From positions 1 through 35,746 of the forward strand of contig NZ_FNRK01000026.1 in assembly GCF_900107815.1 (NCBI RefSeq): 35,746 bases of DNA, given 5' to 3'. The position numbers and the translations under genes were made by a program. Positions 29,128 through 35,746 of this stretch are shown here, one piece after another. The stretch comes from Eubacterium aggregans. Lineage in GTDB: Bacteria; Bacillota; Clostridia; Eubacteriales; Eubacteriaceae. Position 1 is the stretch's first letter, and the number at the start of each line of letters is the position of its first letter. The notes below the pieces were generated by a model that searched no databases, was not told the origin of the DNA, and saw only the letters and a program-made list of their open reading frames with translations.

Positions 29128-30669
29128 CTAATGGGTGGTCACTGCGTGCATCCAGTCCTTGGCCAGGGGATAAAATTCCTTGTACTTTTCATAGTAGAAG
29201 GTATAGGCATCGTGGCGCTCCTGACTGGGTTCAACGATGTAGTCCACCGTGGTCATGGATTCAGCAGCCGTCTGGATATCCGGATAGATGCCCCCAGCCA
29301 CAGCGCCCAGGATAGCAGAACCCAGACAGGGTCCTTCCGTTACCTTTGGAACGATAATGGGCACATTGGACACATCCGCATGGGTTTGGAGCCAGAAGGG
29401 ACTCTTAACGGCCCCACCTGAAATAACAATGCCCTCGGGGACGAAGCCTGCTTCCTTGAAGGAATCCATAATGACTTCGGTACCGTAGCAGATGCTTTCA
29501 ATGATGGCCCGATACATATGGGCCGGGGTGTGACCTAAGGACAAGCCATAGAACATTCCCCGGATATCCGCATCCACATAGGGTGTCCGATTCCCCTGGA
29601 AGAAATCCAGGGCAATAATGCCATCGGAGCCGATGGGCAGCTTTTCTGCCTCACGATTCAGGATGTCATAGACGCTCACACCTTCCTCAGCCGCCTGGGC
29701 CTTGTAATTGCCGCAAAGCTGTTCTTTCACCCAGTTGACGATGGAACCGGTGGACGTCTGTCCTCCTTCTACCATCTGAAGCCCCTTGACGATGGCATCG
29801 GGATAGGAACCCCAAATGCCTTTACTGTGGATGGCTTCTTTAAACTGCGCAATGTGCAGGTGGGAGGAGCCGGTGATTAAGGTGAGTTTACCCGGCTGGA
29901 CGGCATTCAGTCCAATGACACCAACAAAGGCATCGGCACCGCCTTCGCCCACCGGAATCCCAGGGACCAGACCCATGGCCTCTGCGGCTTCTGGTGTCAG
30001 GCCGCCGACGAGGTCTCCCATGGCCATGACCCGGGATGGTAGCTTCTCTACCAGATCCTCCAGGCCAATGGTGTTATAGAAATCAACGGGATAGCCCCCT
30101 TCTTCTGCGTTGTAGTACCAACGACAGGATGCACAGTTGATGCTGGCGGTATATTCCCCGGTGAGACGGTGGATGAGCCAATCCGTACATTCATAGAAAC
30201 GCGTGGCCGTATGGTACACTTCCGGTTCATTTTCTTTGAGCCACAGGGCTTTAGCAGGCAGGCACTCTGCAGAAACCATGCCGTAGCCATTGTATTTCAG
30301 GGCATCGTGACCAGTTTCGTACATCCGTTTGGCTTGTTTGGCAGCACGGATATCCATCCACATAATGGCAGGCCGAAGGGGGACCATATCATCTTTAGAT
30401 AAAAGCACTGTACAACAAGTGGTATCCACGCTCATCCCCCGGATGTAAGCCGGATCAATGCCACTTTCTGCAATGGCCGCTTTAGATGCCTTACAGATGG
30501 CATCCCACCATTCATTGGGATCTTGTTCTGCTAGTCCCGAGGCGGGGGTGTAAAGAGGATAGGACTCCTCACAAAAAACAATGGGATTCCCCTTTAAATC
30601 AAAGATTCCAACCCGGGCGCCCCCGGTTCCCATATCGACCCCTAACACACACTCTAATTGTTTCATCAT
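29128..30669 (-). CDS. FGGY-family carbohydrate kinase
   Basis: 513 residues from ATG 30669 (AAAGGGG upstream; ATG 30666 equally possible). ATP-dependent phosphorylation of a ketose or polyol is expected. Signatures: CVLGVDMGTGGARVGIFDLK (phosphate 1 loop), GLAEQDPNEWWDAI, MSVDTTCCTVLL, IMWMDIRAAKQA, GEGGADAFVGVIGL (catalytic Asp region), LITGSSH, FFQGNRTPYVDADIRGMFYG and IVISGGAVKSPFW (adenosine motif). The length fits xylulokinase, ribulokinase or erythritol kinase. The FQGNRTPY-RG segment fits the ribulokinase/FGGY subgroup best, but specificity cannot be read off. First gene of the operon kinase-epimerase-isomerase-aldolase-YjbQ, divergent from a SorC regulator. Confidence 0.9.
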   Translation of the reverse strand: MMKQLECVLGVDMGTGGARVGIFDLKGNPIVFCEESYPLYTPASGLAEQDPNEWWDAICKASKAAIAESGIDPAYIRGMSVDTTCCTVLLSKDDMVPLRPAIMWMDIRAAKQAKRMYETGHDALKYNGYGMVSAECLPAKALWLKENEPEVYHTATRFYECTDWLIHRLTGEYTASINCASCRWYYNAEEGGYPVDFYNTIGLEDLVEKLPSRVMAMGDLVGGLTPEAAEAMGLVPGIPVGEGGADAFVGVIGLNAVQPGKLTLITGSSHLHIAQFKEAIHSKGIWGSYPDAIVKGLQMVEGGQTSTGSIVNWVKEQLCGNYKAQAAEEGVSVYDILNREAEKLPIGSDGIIALDFFQGNRTPYVDADIRGMFYGLSLGHTPAHMYRAIIESICYGTEVIMDSFKEAGFVPEGIVISGGAVKSPFWLQTHADVSNVPIIVPKVTEGPCLGSAILGAVAGGIYPDIQTAAESMTTVDYIVEPSQERHDAYTFYYEKYKEFYPLAKDWMHAVTTH

Positions 30670-30704
30670 TATTACCCCTTTCAATGATCTCGCAATTGAT
30701 AAGA

Positions 30705-30716
30705 CACATATGTGCC
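30705..30716. promoter_or_regulatory. Candidate SorC operator 1
   Basis: Perfect palindrome CACATATGTG (30705-30714), extended by CC. It lies between the kinase promoter and its start codon, in the expected repression region. Confidence 0.55.
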
Positions 30717-30722
30717 TTGCAG

Positions 30723-30734
30723 TAACGTACGTTA
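30723..30734. promoter_or_regulatory. Perfect 12-bp palindrome at the kinase transcription start
   Basis: TAACGTACGTTA spans the predicted start point of the minus-strand operon, 6 bases beyond its -10 box. It may be a second protein-binding site, different in sequence from the CACATATGTG sites. Confidence 0.45.
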
Positions 30735-30739
30735 TAGTC

Positions 30740-30768
30740 ATCATACAACGGGAACATATGTGTGTCAA
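30740..30768 (-). promoter_or_regulatory. Promoter of the sugar-phosphate operon
   Basis: On the minus strand, TTGACA (plus 30763-30768) and TATGAT (plus 30740-30745) with a 17-base spacer. The spacer holds CACATATGTT, operator 2. Confidence 0.78.
30753..30766. promoter_or_regulatory. Candidate SorC operator 2
   Basis: AACATATGTGTGTC repeats the core CATATGTG of operator 1 and lies between the -35 and -10 boxes of the kinase promoter. A third, weaker copy, ACAAATGTGCC (30830-30840), follows the regulator's own -10 box. Confidence 0.5.
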
Positions 30769-30793
30769 TATTTTTTTGAAAATTCAATTATTC

Positions 30794-30823
30794 TTGACAT
30801 TTTCGTTAATAATCACGTATAAT
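30794..30823 (+). promoter_or_regulatory. Promoter of the SorC-family regulator gene
   Basis: TTGACA (30794-30799) and TATAAT (30818-30823) with an 18-base spacer. The half-site ACAAATGTGCC just downstream suggests autoregulation. Confidence 0.8.
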
Positions 30824-30861
30824 CTAGTAACAAATGTGCCTAAATGAAAGAAGGACAAGAA

Positions 30862-31806
30862 ATGGCGAAAAAAAACGATTCGACGGAATCAATGTTTAAT
30901 AAAATGGTTCTCATTGCAACGTTGTACTATAAAGAAAAAATGTCCCAAAATGAAATTGCCAAAAAGTTGGGAATCTCCCGTCCCTGGGTCTCCAAGTTAC
31001 TGACCCGGGCAGAGGAAGCCGGTATCGTAAAAATCGATGTGCTGGTTCCCTTTACGGAAAACACCGCTTTGGAAAACAGCTTGATGCAGAAGTATCGTGT
31101 TAAGCATGTGGGCGTCATAAAAAACGATTCACCCATGAAAGATGATTTAGCTTTAGCCGCAGCCAATTATTTCATATCTGAACTTCGACCTGAGGATGTG
31201 GTGGGGGTGGGGTGGGGAACTGGGGTCACCCGGCTGATTTCAGCCACCGAATCACTGAGTTTTCCAAGGGTAAAGATCTTGCCCCTGGCAGGGAGTTTTG
31301 GAAACTCATTGGATTTCCTGCCCAATCTGAGCAGTATCCGGCTGGCTAAAACCCTGGGTGCCGTGGCAGAGGTCATCCATGCCCCTGCGGTTTGCAGCTC
31401 AGAGGAAGAATTCGAAACCCTGATGGCCAATCCCCAGACCCGTCAGCTTTTGTGTGAGGCCGAACACGCTGATATCCTATTGTTGGGGATGGGCACCTTC
31501 GAATCCTCAACCATGCCCCAATACGAAATTTTTACAGCAGAAGAAATTGAAGAGCTGCGCAGCCGCCGGGTTATGGGGGATATTGGACTACAATATTTTG
31601 ATGTAGAGGGCAGACCCATTGCCATTGGAGCCACAAAAAAGCTTATCCGGGCCAATATCTTTGATGCCAGCAGCAACGCCCGAACCAGCATCGGTATTGC
31701 AGAAGGGGCAAAAAAGAGGGATATCATCCACGCAGCACTTTCTCTTAAGCTGGTCAATGTTTTATTTACCAATGAGGAAACCGCTATGGCATTGCTGGAA
31801 AAATAA
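30862..31806 (+). CDS. SorC/DeoR-family sugar-binding transcriptional regulator
   Basis: 314 residues from ATG 30862, chosen because GAAGGA precedes it at normal spacing. The N-terminal helix-turn-helix (about 10-60) is typical: ATLYYKEKMSQNEIAKKLGI followed by SRPWVSKLLTRAEEAGIVKI. The rest is a SorC sugar-phosphate-binding domain: GVGWGTGVTRLI (phosphate-binding loop), ILPLAGSFGNS, ADILLLGMG, GDIGLQYFDVEGRPI, and IGIAEGAKKRDIIHAALSLK near the C terminus. These proteins are tetrameric repressors or activators released by a sugar phosphate. It is divergent from the kinase operon, with shared CATATGTG sites, so it very probably controls that operon. EryD of erythritol operons is in the same family. 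Confidence 0.92.
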   Translation: MAKKNDSTESMFNKMVLIATLYYKEKMSQNEIAKKLGISRPWVSKLLTRAEEAGIVKIDVLVPFTENTALENSLMQKYRVKHVGVIKNDSPMKDDLALAAANYFISELRPEDVVGVGWGTGVTRLISATESLSFPRVKILPLAGSFGNSLDFLPNLSSIRLAKTLGAVAEVIHAPAVCSSEEEFETLMANPQTRQLLCEAEHADILLLGMGTFESSTMPQYEIFTAEEIEELRSRRVMGDIGLQYFDVEGRPIAIGATKKLIRANIFDASSNARTSIGIAEGAKKRDIIHAALSLKLVNVLFTNEETAMALLEK

Positions 31807-31839
31807 TGGGAAGAGTCTAAAACGTTTTTAATTTTTGTG

Positions 31840-31868
31840 TTTACATTAAAAATTCCAATGATTATGCT
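31840..31868 (+). promoter_or_regulatory. Promoter of the UvrA-like gene
   Basis: TTTACA (31840-31845) and TATGCT (31863-31868) with a 17-base spacer. A hairpin in the leader, ACCCATCG (31896-31903) with CGATGGGT (31918-31925), lies between promoter and gene. Confidence 0.55.
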
Positions 31869-31962
31869 TAATGATGTACCGTACAAATCCCCAAGACCCA
31901 TCGGGAAATCCGGAACTCGATGGGTTAAAATCAATTTTATGTATTGCGTAAGGAGGAAGTAA

Positions 31963-34218
31963 ATGGCACATCCAGAAAAAATCATTATCAAAGGACTTCA
32001 GCAGAATAACCTGAAAAACATTTCCCTGGAAATACCCAGGGGAAAAATCGTTGTTTTTACGGGGGTATCGGGCTCGGGAAAATCCAGCATCGTCTTTGAT
32101 ACCATTGCAGCAGAGAGTAAGCGTCAAATGAACGAAACCTACCCGGCCTTCATTCGGGGGCGGCTTCCCAAATATGAAAAGCCCAGGGTGGACAAAATCG
32201 AGAATCTATCTCCTTCAGTGGTCATCGATCAGAGCCGGATGGGGGGCAACGCCCGGTCTACGGTGGGGACCATCACAGATTTGTACTCCGCCCTGCGGGT
32301 GCTGTACTCCCGTATTGGAGAGCCCCAGGTGGGGAGTGCCTCCTGTTTTTCCTTTAACGATCCCAGCGGGATGTGCCCGGAGTGCTCAGGACTGGGGAAG
32401 GTAATGACCCTGGATCTATCGGCCACCTTTAAACCTGAGGAAAGCTGGAATACAGGAATGGTGGACCTCTCTCTCTTCAATCCTGGAAATTATTATTGGA
32501 AGCAGTATGCGAAATCCGGTCTCTTCGACCTGGATAAAAAATGGAAGGACTATACCGAGGTGGAGCGTTGCCGGATGCTTTATGGAAAAGACACCCCGGA
32601 TGGCCCACCGCTCCATAAAAAGGTGGAGGGCATCCACAACCACCTCACCCGGCTGCTTCTTAACCGGGATCGTTCTACCGCCAGTGAGACCATTAAAAAC
32701 CGGATGTCCGAGCTGATTGCAGAGGAGGACTGTCCCCGTTGTCATGGAAAGCGTCTGAACGAAGCCGCGCTGTCTGCCCGGATTGCAGGCTATACCATTG
32801 CCGAAATGGGAGAGCTGGAATTCACCACCCTTCGGAAAGTACTGTCCGCCGTGACGGATCCCAGGGCTGTAACCATCATTGAAGGCATGGTGGCGACCCT
32901 CACCCGGATGATTGATATCGGCTTGCCCTACCTGAGTTTGAACCGGGAATCCCCCTCCCTTTCCGGGGGAGAAGCCCAGCGCTTAAAGCTGGTGCGCTAC
33001 ATGGGAAGTGCCCTCACGGGGATGATCTATATCTTCGACGAGCCCAGCACCGGGATGCACCCCCGGGACGTGTACCGAATGACACGGCTCTTAAAAAGTC
33101 TTCGGGACAAGGGCAACACGGTGCTGGTGGTGGAGCACGATAAGGATGTTATCCGCATAGCCGATGAGGTCATTGATGTGGGGCCCCTGGCAGGGCGCGG
33201 GGGCGGTAAAATCCTCTTCCAGGGAAGCTATGCGGCTCTTTTAACCTCCGGGACAATCACAGGGAAGGCCATGGAGGAGCGGATTCCCTTGAAAGCCCAT
33301 CCCCGTGTCCCCCGGGAATTTCTGCCCATTCGTCATGCCAGCCGTCATAATTTAAAGGATGTATCTGTGGATATTCCCCTGGATGTGCTCACTGTAGTAA
33401 CTGGAGTGGCCGGTTCGGGAAAGAGTACCCTCATCCGGGAAATTTTCGCCAGGACCTACCGGGACCAGGTGGTCTTAGTGGATCAATCCCCCATAACCGC
33501 AACGGGGCGATCGACCCCTGCCACCTATCTGGGCTTTTTTGATGAGATTCGAAAGCAGCTGGCCAAGGCATCGGGCCAGCCGGCATCCTTATTTTCCTTT
33601 AATAGTAAGGGGGCTTGTCCGGTGTGTAAGGGAAAGGGGATCGTGGTGACGGAGCTGGTGTTTATGGACCCGGTGACCACGGTGTGTGAGGTCTGCGAGG
33701 GCAAACGCTATAGCGATGAAGCTCTGTCCCAGAGCTATCGGGGAAAAAATATTGTGGATATGCTGTCAATGACGGTGGAGGAGGCCCAGGATTTTTTTCA
33801 GGAAAGTGGAAAAATCACCAAGCATTTGAACGCTATGGCGGCGGTTGGTCTGGGATACCTGTCCCTGGGACAGCCCCTGTCCACCCTTTCAGGTGGAGAG
33901 CGCCAGCGCTTAAAGTTGGCTAAAAATCTGGATAAAAAAGGGAATATTTACATTTTAGATGAACCCACCACCGGACTTCACGCCAAGGATGTGCACAAAA
34001 TTATGGGGTTATTGGATGGCTTCGTGGTCAAGGGAAATACGGTTATCGTCATCGAGCATAACCTGGATGTAATGAAACAGGCCGATTATCTCATTGATAT
34101 CGGACCGGATGGCGGTACCGCCGGGGGGCAGGTGGTGTTCACCGGGTCCCCGGCGGTGATGGCCGCCCAGGGGGTGACCATTACCGCAAAATATTTGAGG
34201 GACAGCCTTATCAATTAA
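31963..34218 (+). CDS. Short UvrA-like ABC ATPase (no UvrB-binding domain)
   Basis: 751 residues, well below the roughly 940 of true UvrA. Two ABC modules: the first with [14 protein letters not shown] (Walker A), [17 protein letters not shown] (signature) and [14 protein letters not shown] (Walker B). The second has [32 protein letters not shown] and [14 protein letters not shown]. Cys pairs form zinc modules in [26 protein letters not shown] and CEVCEGKR. The N-terminal UvrB-interaction region is missing. Such forms (DrrC-like class) are linked to resistance against DNA-binding drugs, or have unknown roles. AGGAGG lies 6 bases before ATG 31963. The stop overlaps that of convergent rsgA. Confidence 0.9.
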   Translation: MAHPEKIIIKGLQQNNLKNISLEIPRGKIVVFTGVSGSGKSSIVFDTIAAESKRQMNETYPAFIRGRLPKYEKPRVDKIENLSPSVVIDQSRMGGNARSTVGTITDLYSALRVLYSRIGEPQVGSASCFSFNDPSGMCPECSGLGKVMTLDLSATFKPEESWNTGMVDLSLFNPGNYYWKQYAKSGLFDLDKKWKDYTEVERCRMLYGKDTPDGPPLHKKVEGIHNHLTRLLLNRDRSTASETIKNRMSELIAEEDCPRCHGKRLNEAALSARIAGYTIAEMGELEFTTLRKVLSAVTDPRAVTIIEGMVATLTRMIDIGLPYLSLNRESPSLSGGEAQRLKLVRYMGSALTGMIYIFDEPSTGMHPRDVYRMTRLLKSLRDKGNTVLVVEHDKDVIRIADEVIDVGPLAGRGGGKILFQGSYAALLTSGTITGKAMEERIPLKAHPRVPREFLPIRHASRHNLKDVSVDIPLDVLTVVTGVAGSGKSTLIREIFARTYRDQVVLVDQSPITATGRSTPATYLGFFDEIRKQLAKASGQPASLFSFNSKGACPVCKGKGIVVTELVFMDPVTTVCEVCEGKRYSDEALSQSYRGKNIVDMLSMTVEEAQDFFQESGKITKHLNAMAAVGLGYLSLGQPLSTLSGGERQRLKLAKNLDKKGNIYILDEPTTGLHAKDVHKIMGLLDGFVVKGNTVIVIEHNLDVMKQADYLIDIGPDGGTAGGQVVFTGSPAVMAAQGVTITAKYLRDSLIN

Positions 34219-35291
34219 TGCTTTTTCTTCGGGCGATTGGCCTTAGCGATGGCTTTAAACTTTTGCGCCTTCTTGGCCAAATAGGCATCGGGATCATCGC
34301 CGTAGGCCGCTTCAGCAACCAGTTTCTCGTAGGACCTAAAACGGTCCGGGGATAAAGTCCCATGGGCAATGGCGGCTAAAACTGCGCAGCCAGGCTCTGT
34401 GGTGTGGGTGCAATTTCGAAAACGGCAGTTCTGGGTTAAGGCTTCGATATCCTCAAAGCTTTTTTCAAAGCCTGTGGAGACGTTCCACATGCCCAGCTCC
34501 CGCATCCCCGGGGTATCGATAACCAGGCTGCCCCCAGGTAGGCGTATCAGCTCCCGGTGGGTGGTGGTGTGCCGCCCCTGATCATCATCCCGGAGACCTC
34601 CGGTTGCAAGGCGTCCTTCCCCCAGGAGACCATTAATTAAGGTCGATTTCCCTGCTCCGGAGGAGCCAAGAAAGGCAGCGGTGTGGCCAGGGATGAGGAA
34701 GGATTTCAGGGTGTCAAAGCCCTCACGGGATAAAGCGGAGGTGACGAAGACCTCCGTGCCAATGGCAACGGCGTAGACCTCAGCCAGACGTTGGTTTAAG
34801 GTATGGCACAAATCGGCTTTGGTCAGCACCACCACTGGCTGGGCACCGCTTTCATAGGCCAGGGCCAGGTAACGCTCCAGTCGGTGGATATTAAAATTCT
34901 GATTTAAGGACATACAAATAAAGATGGTGTCGATATTGGCGGCGACGACTTGGCCAGCCAGGGCCTTGCCCGCTGCCCGCCTTACGAAAAGGCTCTTTCG
35001 GGGAAGGACCCGGTGGATAATGGCGTGGCCGCCGGCATCGTTGTCCTGGTCCAGGAGGACGAAGTCCCCAACACCGGGAAAGTCCGCGGGTGTGGCAGCT
35101 GCATAGCGCAGACGGCCAGAAACCTCGGCCAGCAATTCCCCGGAGTTACAGACCACCCGGTACAGGTTTTTTTCCTGGGTAATGACCCTGGCGATAATGG
35201 GGTTCTCCCCAAAGGTGTGTGCCAGGGTGCGGACGCGGTCATCTAAACCATAGTGTTGTAAATGGATTGAATTATTTTGGATTGTGTTCAT
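34215..35291 (-). CDS. rsgA: Ribosome small subunit-dependent GTPase A
   Basis: 358 residues. RsgA is a circularly permuted GTPase that checks late 30S subunit assembly. The N-terminal OB-fold (about 30-100) has RYAAATPADFPGVGDFVLLD. The GTPase motifs come in permuted order: G4 VVLTKADL, G5 VTSAL, G1 FLGSSGAGKSTLINGLLG, G2 region with GRHTTTHRELIRL and G3 VIDTPGMRELGMW. The C-terminal zinc site is CRFRNCTHTTEPGCAV (three Cys and one His). ATG 35291 is preceded by AGGAGG. An N-terminal extension of about 25 residues precedes the OB-fold, as in one subfamily. The C terminus is basic. Confidence 0.95.
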   Translation of the reverse strand: MNTIQNNSIHLQHYGLDDRVRTLAHTFGENPIIARVITQEKNLYRVVCNSGELLAEVSGRLRYAAATPADFPGVGDFVLLDQDNDAGGHAIIHRVLPRKSLFVRRAAGKALAGQVVAANIDTIFICMSLNQNFNIHRLERYLALAYESGAQPVVVLTKADLCHTLNQRLAEVYAVAIGTEVFVTSALSREGFDTLKSFLIPGHTAAFLGSSGAGKSTLINGLLGEGRLATGGLRDDDQGRHTTTHRELIRLPGGSLVIDTPGMRELGMWNVSTGFEKSFEDIEALTQNCRFRNCTHTTEPGCAVLAAIAHGTLSPDRFRSYEKLVAEAAYGDDPDAYLAKKAQKFKAIAKANRPKKKH

Positions 35292-35507
35292 GTTTTCCTC
35301 CTAAAGATTTTGTGGGGTCTTATGGAGGTTATGCAGGATTAGTGTGTGCAAACCTCCCGGTTTGCCACAAGATCCAAGGTGTGATTGGTTTTCAAAAAGC
35401 AATGCTCCTTTTTTATAAAATAGTGGGAATATGATATTGTATAGTTTTAGTTGACAACTGATTCACAAGGATTTAAGCTAATCAAAGAGTCAGGAGGAGA
35501 CGAAAAA

Positions 35508-35746
35508 ATGGCAAAGAATAGACAATATGATCCAGAATATAAGATACAGGCCGTGAAGCTGGGAAAAGAAATTGGTCAGTCTAAGGCAGCTAAGGAACTC
35601 GGCATTCCCAAGAATACATTGTATTCTTGGATGAGATCCTGCCGACTCGGTAAGTTAGACCTGGGGCCAGGTTCACAGACGCCAACAAGCGCCATGTCAC
35701 TGACCGAGGAGCTTATCACCTTACGCCAGCACGTTAAGGCACAGAA
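35508..35746 (+). CDS. IS3-family transposase orfA, N-terminal part (runs off window)
   Basis: 79 residues of an open frame cut by the window end. It begins MAKNRQYDPEYKIQAVKLGK and has the helix-turn-helix SKAAKELGIPKNTLYSWMRS typical of OrfA (Tnp_1/InsE) proteins that recognise IS ends. SLTEELITLRQHVKAQ then starts the leucine-zipper-like coiled coil. AGGAGGAGA precedes ATG 35508. TTGACA (35454-35459) with TAAGCT 17 bases later may be its promoter. The left inverted repeat could not be fixed, as the partner end is outside. The 216 bases between rsgA and this gene also hold a hairpin, GCAAACC-tccc-GGTTTGC (35348-35365). Confidence 0.88.
   Translation, partial: MAKNRQYDPEYKIQAVKLGKEIGQSKAAKELGIPKNTLYSWMRSCRLGKLDLGPGSQTPTSAMSLTEELITLRQHVKAQ

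Overview
The window reads as a chromosomal segment of a Bacillota (Firmicutes) bacterium, most likely Clostridia-like. Supporting this are strong purine-rich Shine-Dalgarno sites, TTGACA/TATAAT promoters with 16-18 bp spacers, an FMN riboswitch ahead of a five-gene riboflavin operon, an encoded CCA on the tRNA, a LytS-type kinase and a Spx/ArsC-like protein. Species cannot be named from sequence alone. Coding density is high. Convergent neighbours often share or nearly share stop codons.

Layout. 1-660: the 3' end of tuf (EF-Tu), then an unusually structured RNA region ending in an intrinsic terminator. 660-1910: a Sel1-repeat protein and a type IV pilin-like gene whose Shine-Dalgarno-bearing leader and body lie in different frames, joined by a GGGTTTA heptamer. 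1930-6410: promoter, FMN riboswitch with terminator, a string of palindromes, then ribD-ribE-ribBA-ribH and a translationally coupled HAD phosphatase. 6480-12810: pgi, a membrane-anchored arylsulfotransferase-like protein, a flippase-like membrane protein coupled to a PatB/MalY C-S lyase, and a cyclase-family hydrolase. 13030-14730: tandem Cof-type HAD phosphatases. 14840-16440: a lipoprotein with three SH3b domains and a Thr/Pro repeat linker. 16550-18290: a histidine phosphatase fused in frame to an ArsC/Spx-like domain, coupled to a small radical SAM protein. 18296-19909 (minus): VTT/DedA-like protein, four-helix membrane protein and DUF188 protein. 20100: tRNA-Ser(GGA).

20283-24524 is a surface/signalling island. 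A LytS-like kinase (reading frame broken at a T7 tract) and a response regulator on the minus strand face a divergent group: a small cytoplasmic protein, a small two-helix membrane protein, and a SHIRT-domain surface protein interrupted by an in-frame TAG. The next genes are a hypothetical protein and a Gfo/Idh/MocA oxidoreductase, sharing a stop palindrome.

26326-31806 is a sugar-phosphate catabolic locus. A minus-strand operon (FGGY kinase, ribulose-phosphate 3-epimerase-like, archaeal-type TIM-like, class II aldolase, YjbQ family) is divergent from a SorC-family regulator. Repeated CACATATGTG-like operators lie over both promoters. The parts suggest kinase, epimerase/isomerase and aldolase steps for an unidentified ketose or polyol; no transporter is present. 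31963-35291 holds a short UvrA-like ATPase converging on rsgA. The window ends inside an IS3-family transposase orfA.

The strongest candidates for new biology are the structured RNA after tuf, the kinase-epimerase-isomerase-aldolase-YjbQ operon with its regulator, and the possible programmed frameshift at the pilin cleavage site. Three envelope-related genes (pilin, kinase, SHIRT protein) each carry one reading-frame interruption. This could be phase variation, recoding, decay or sequencing error, and sequence alone cannot decide.
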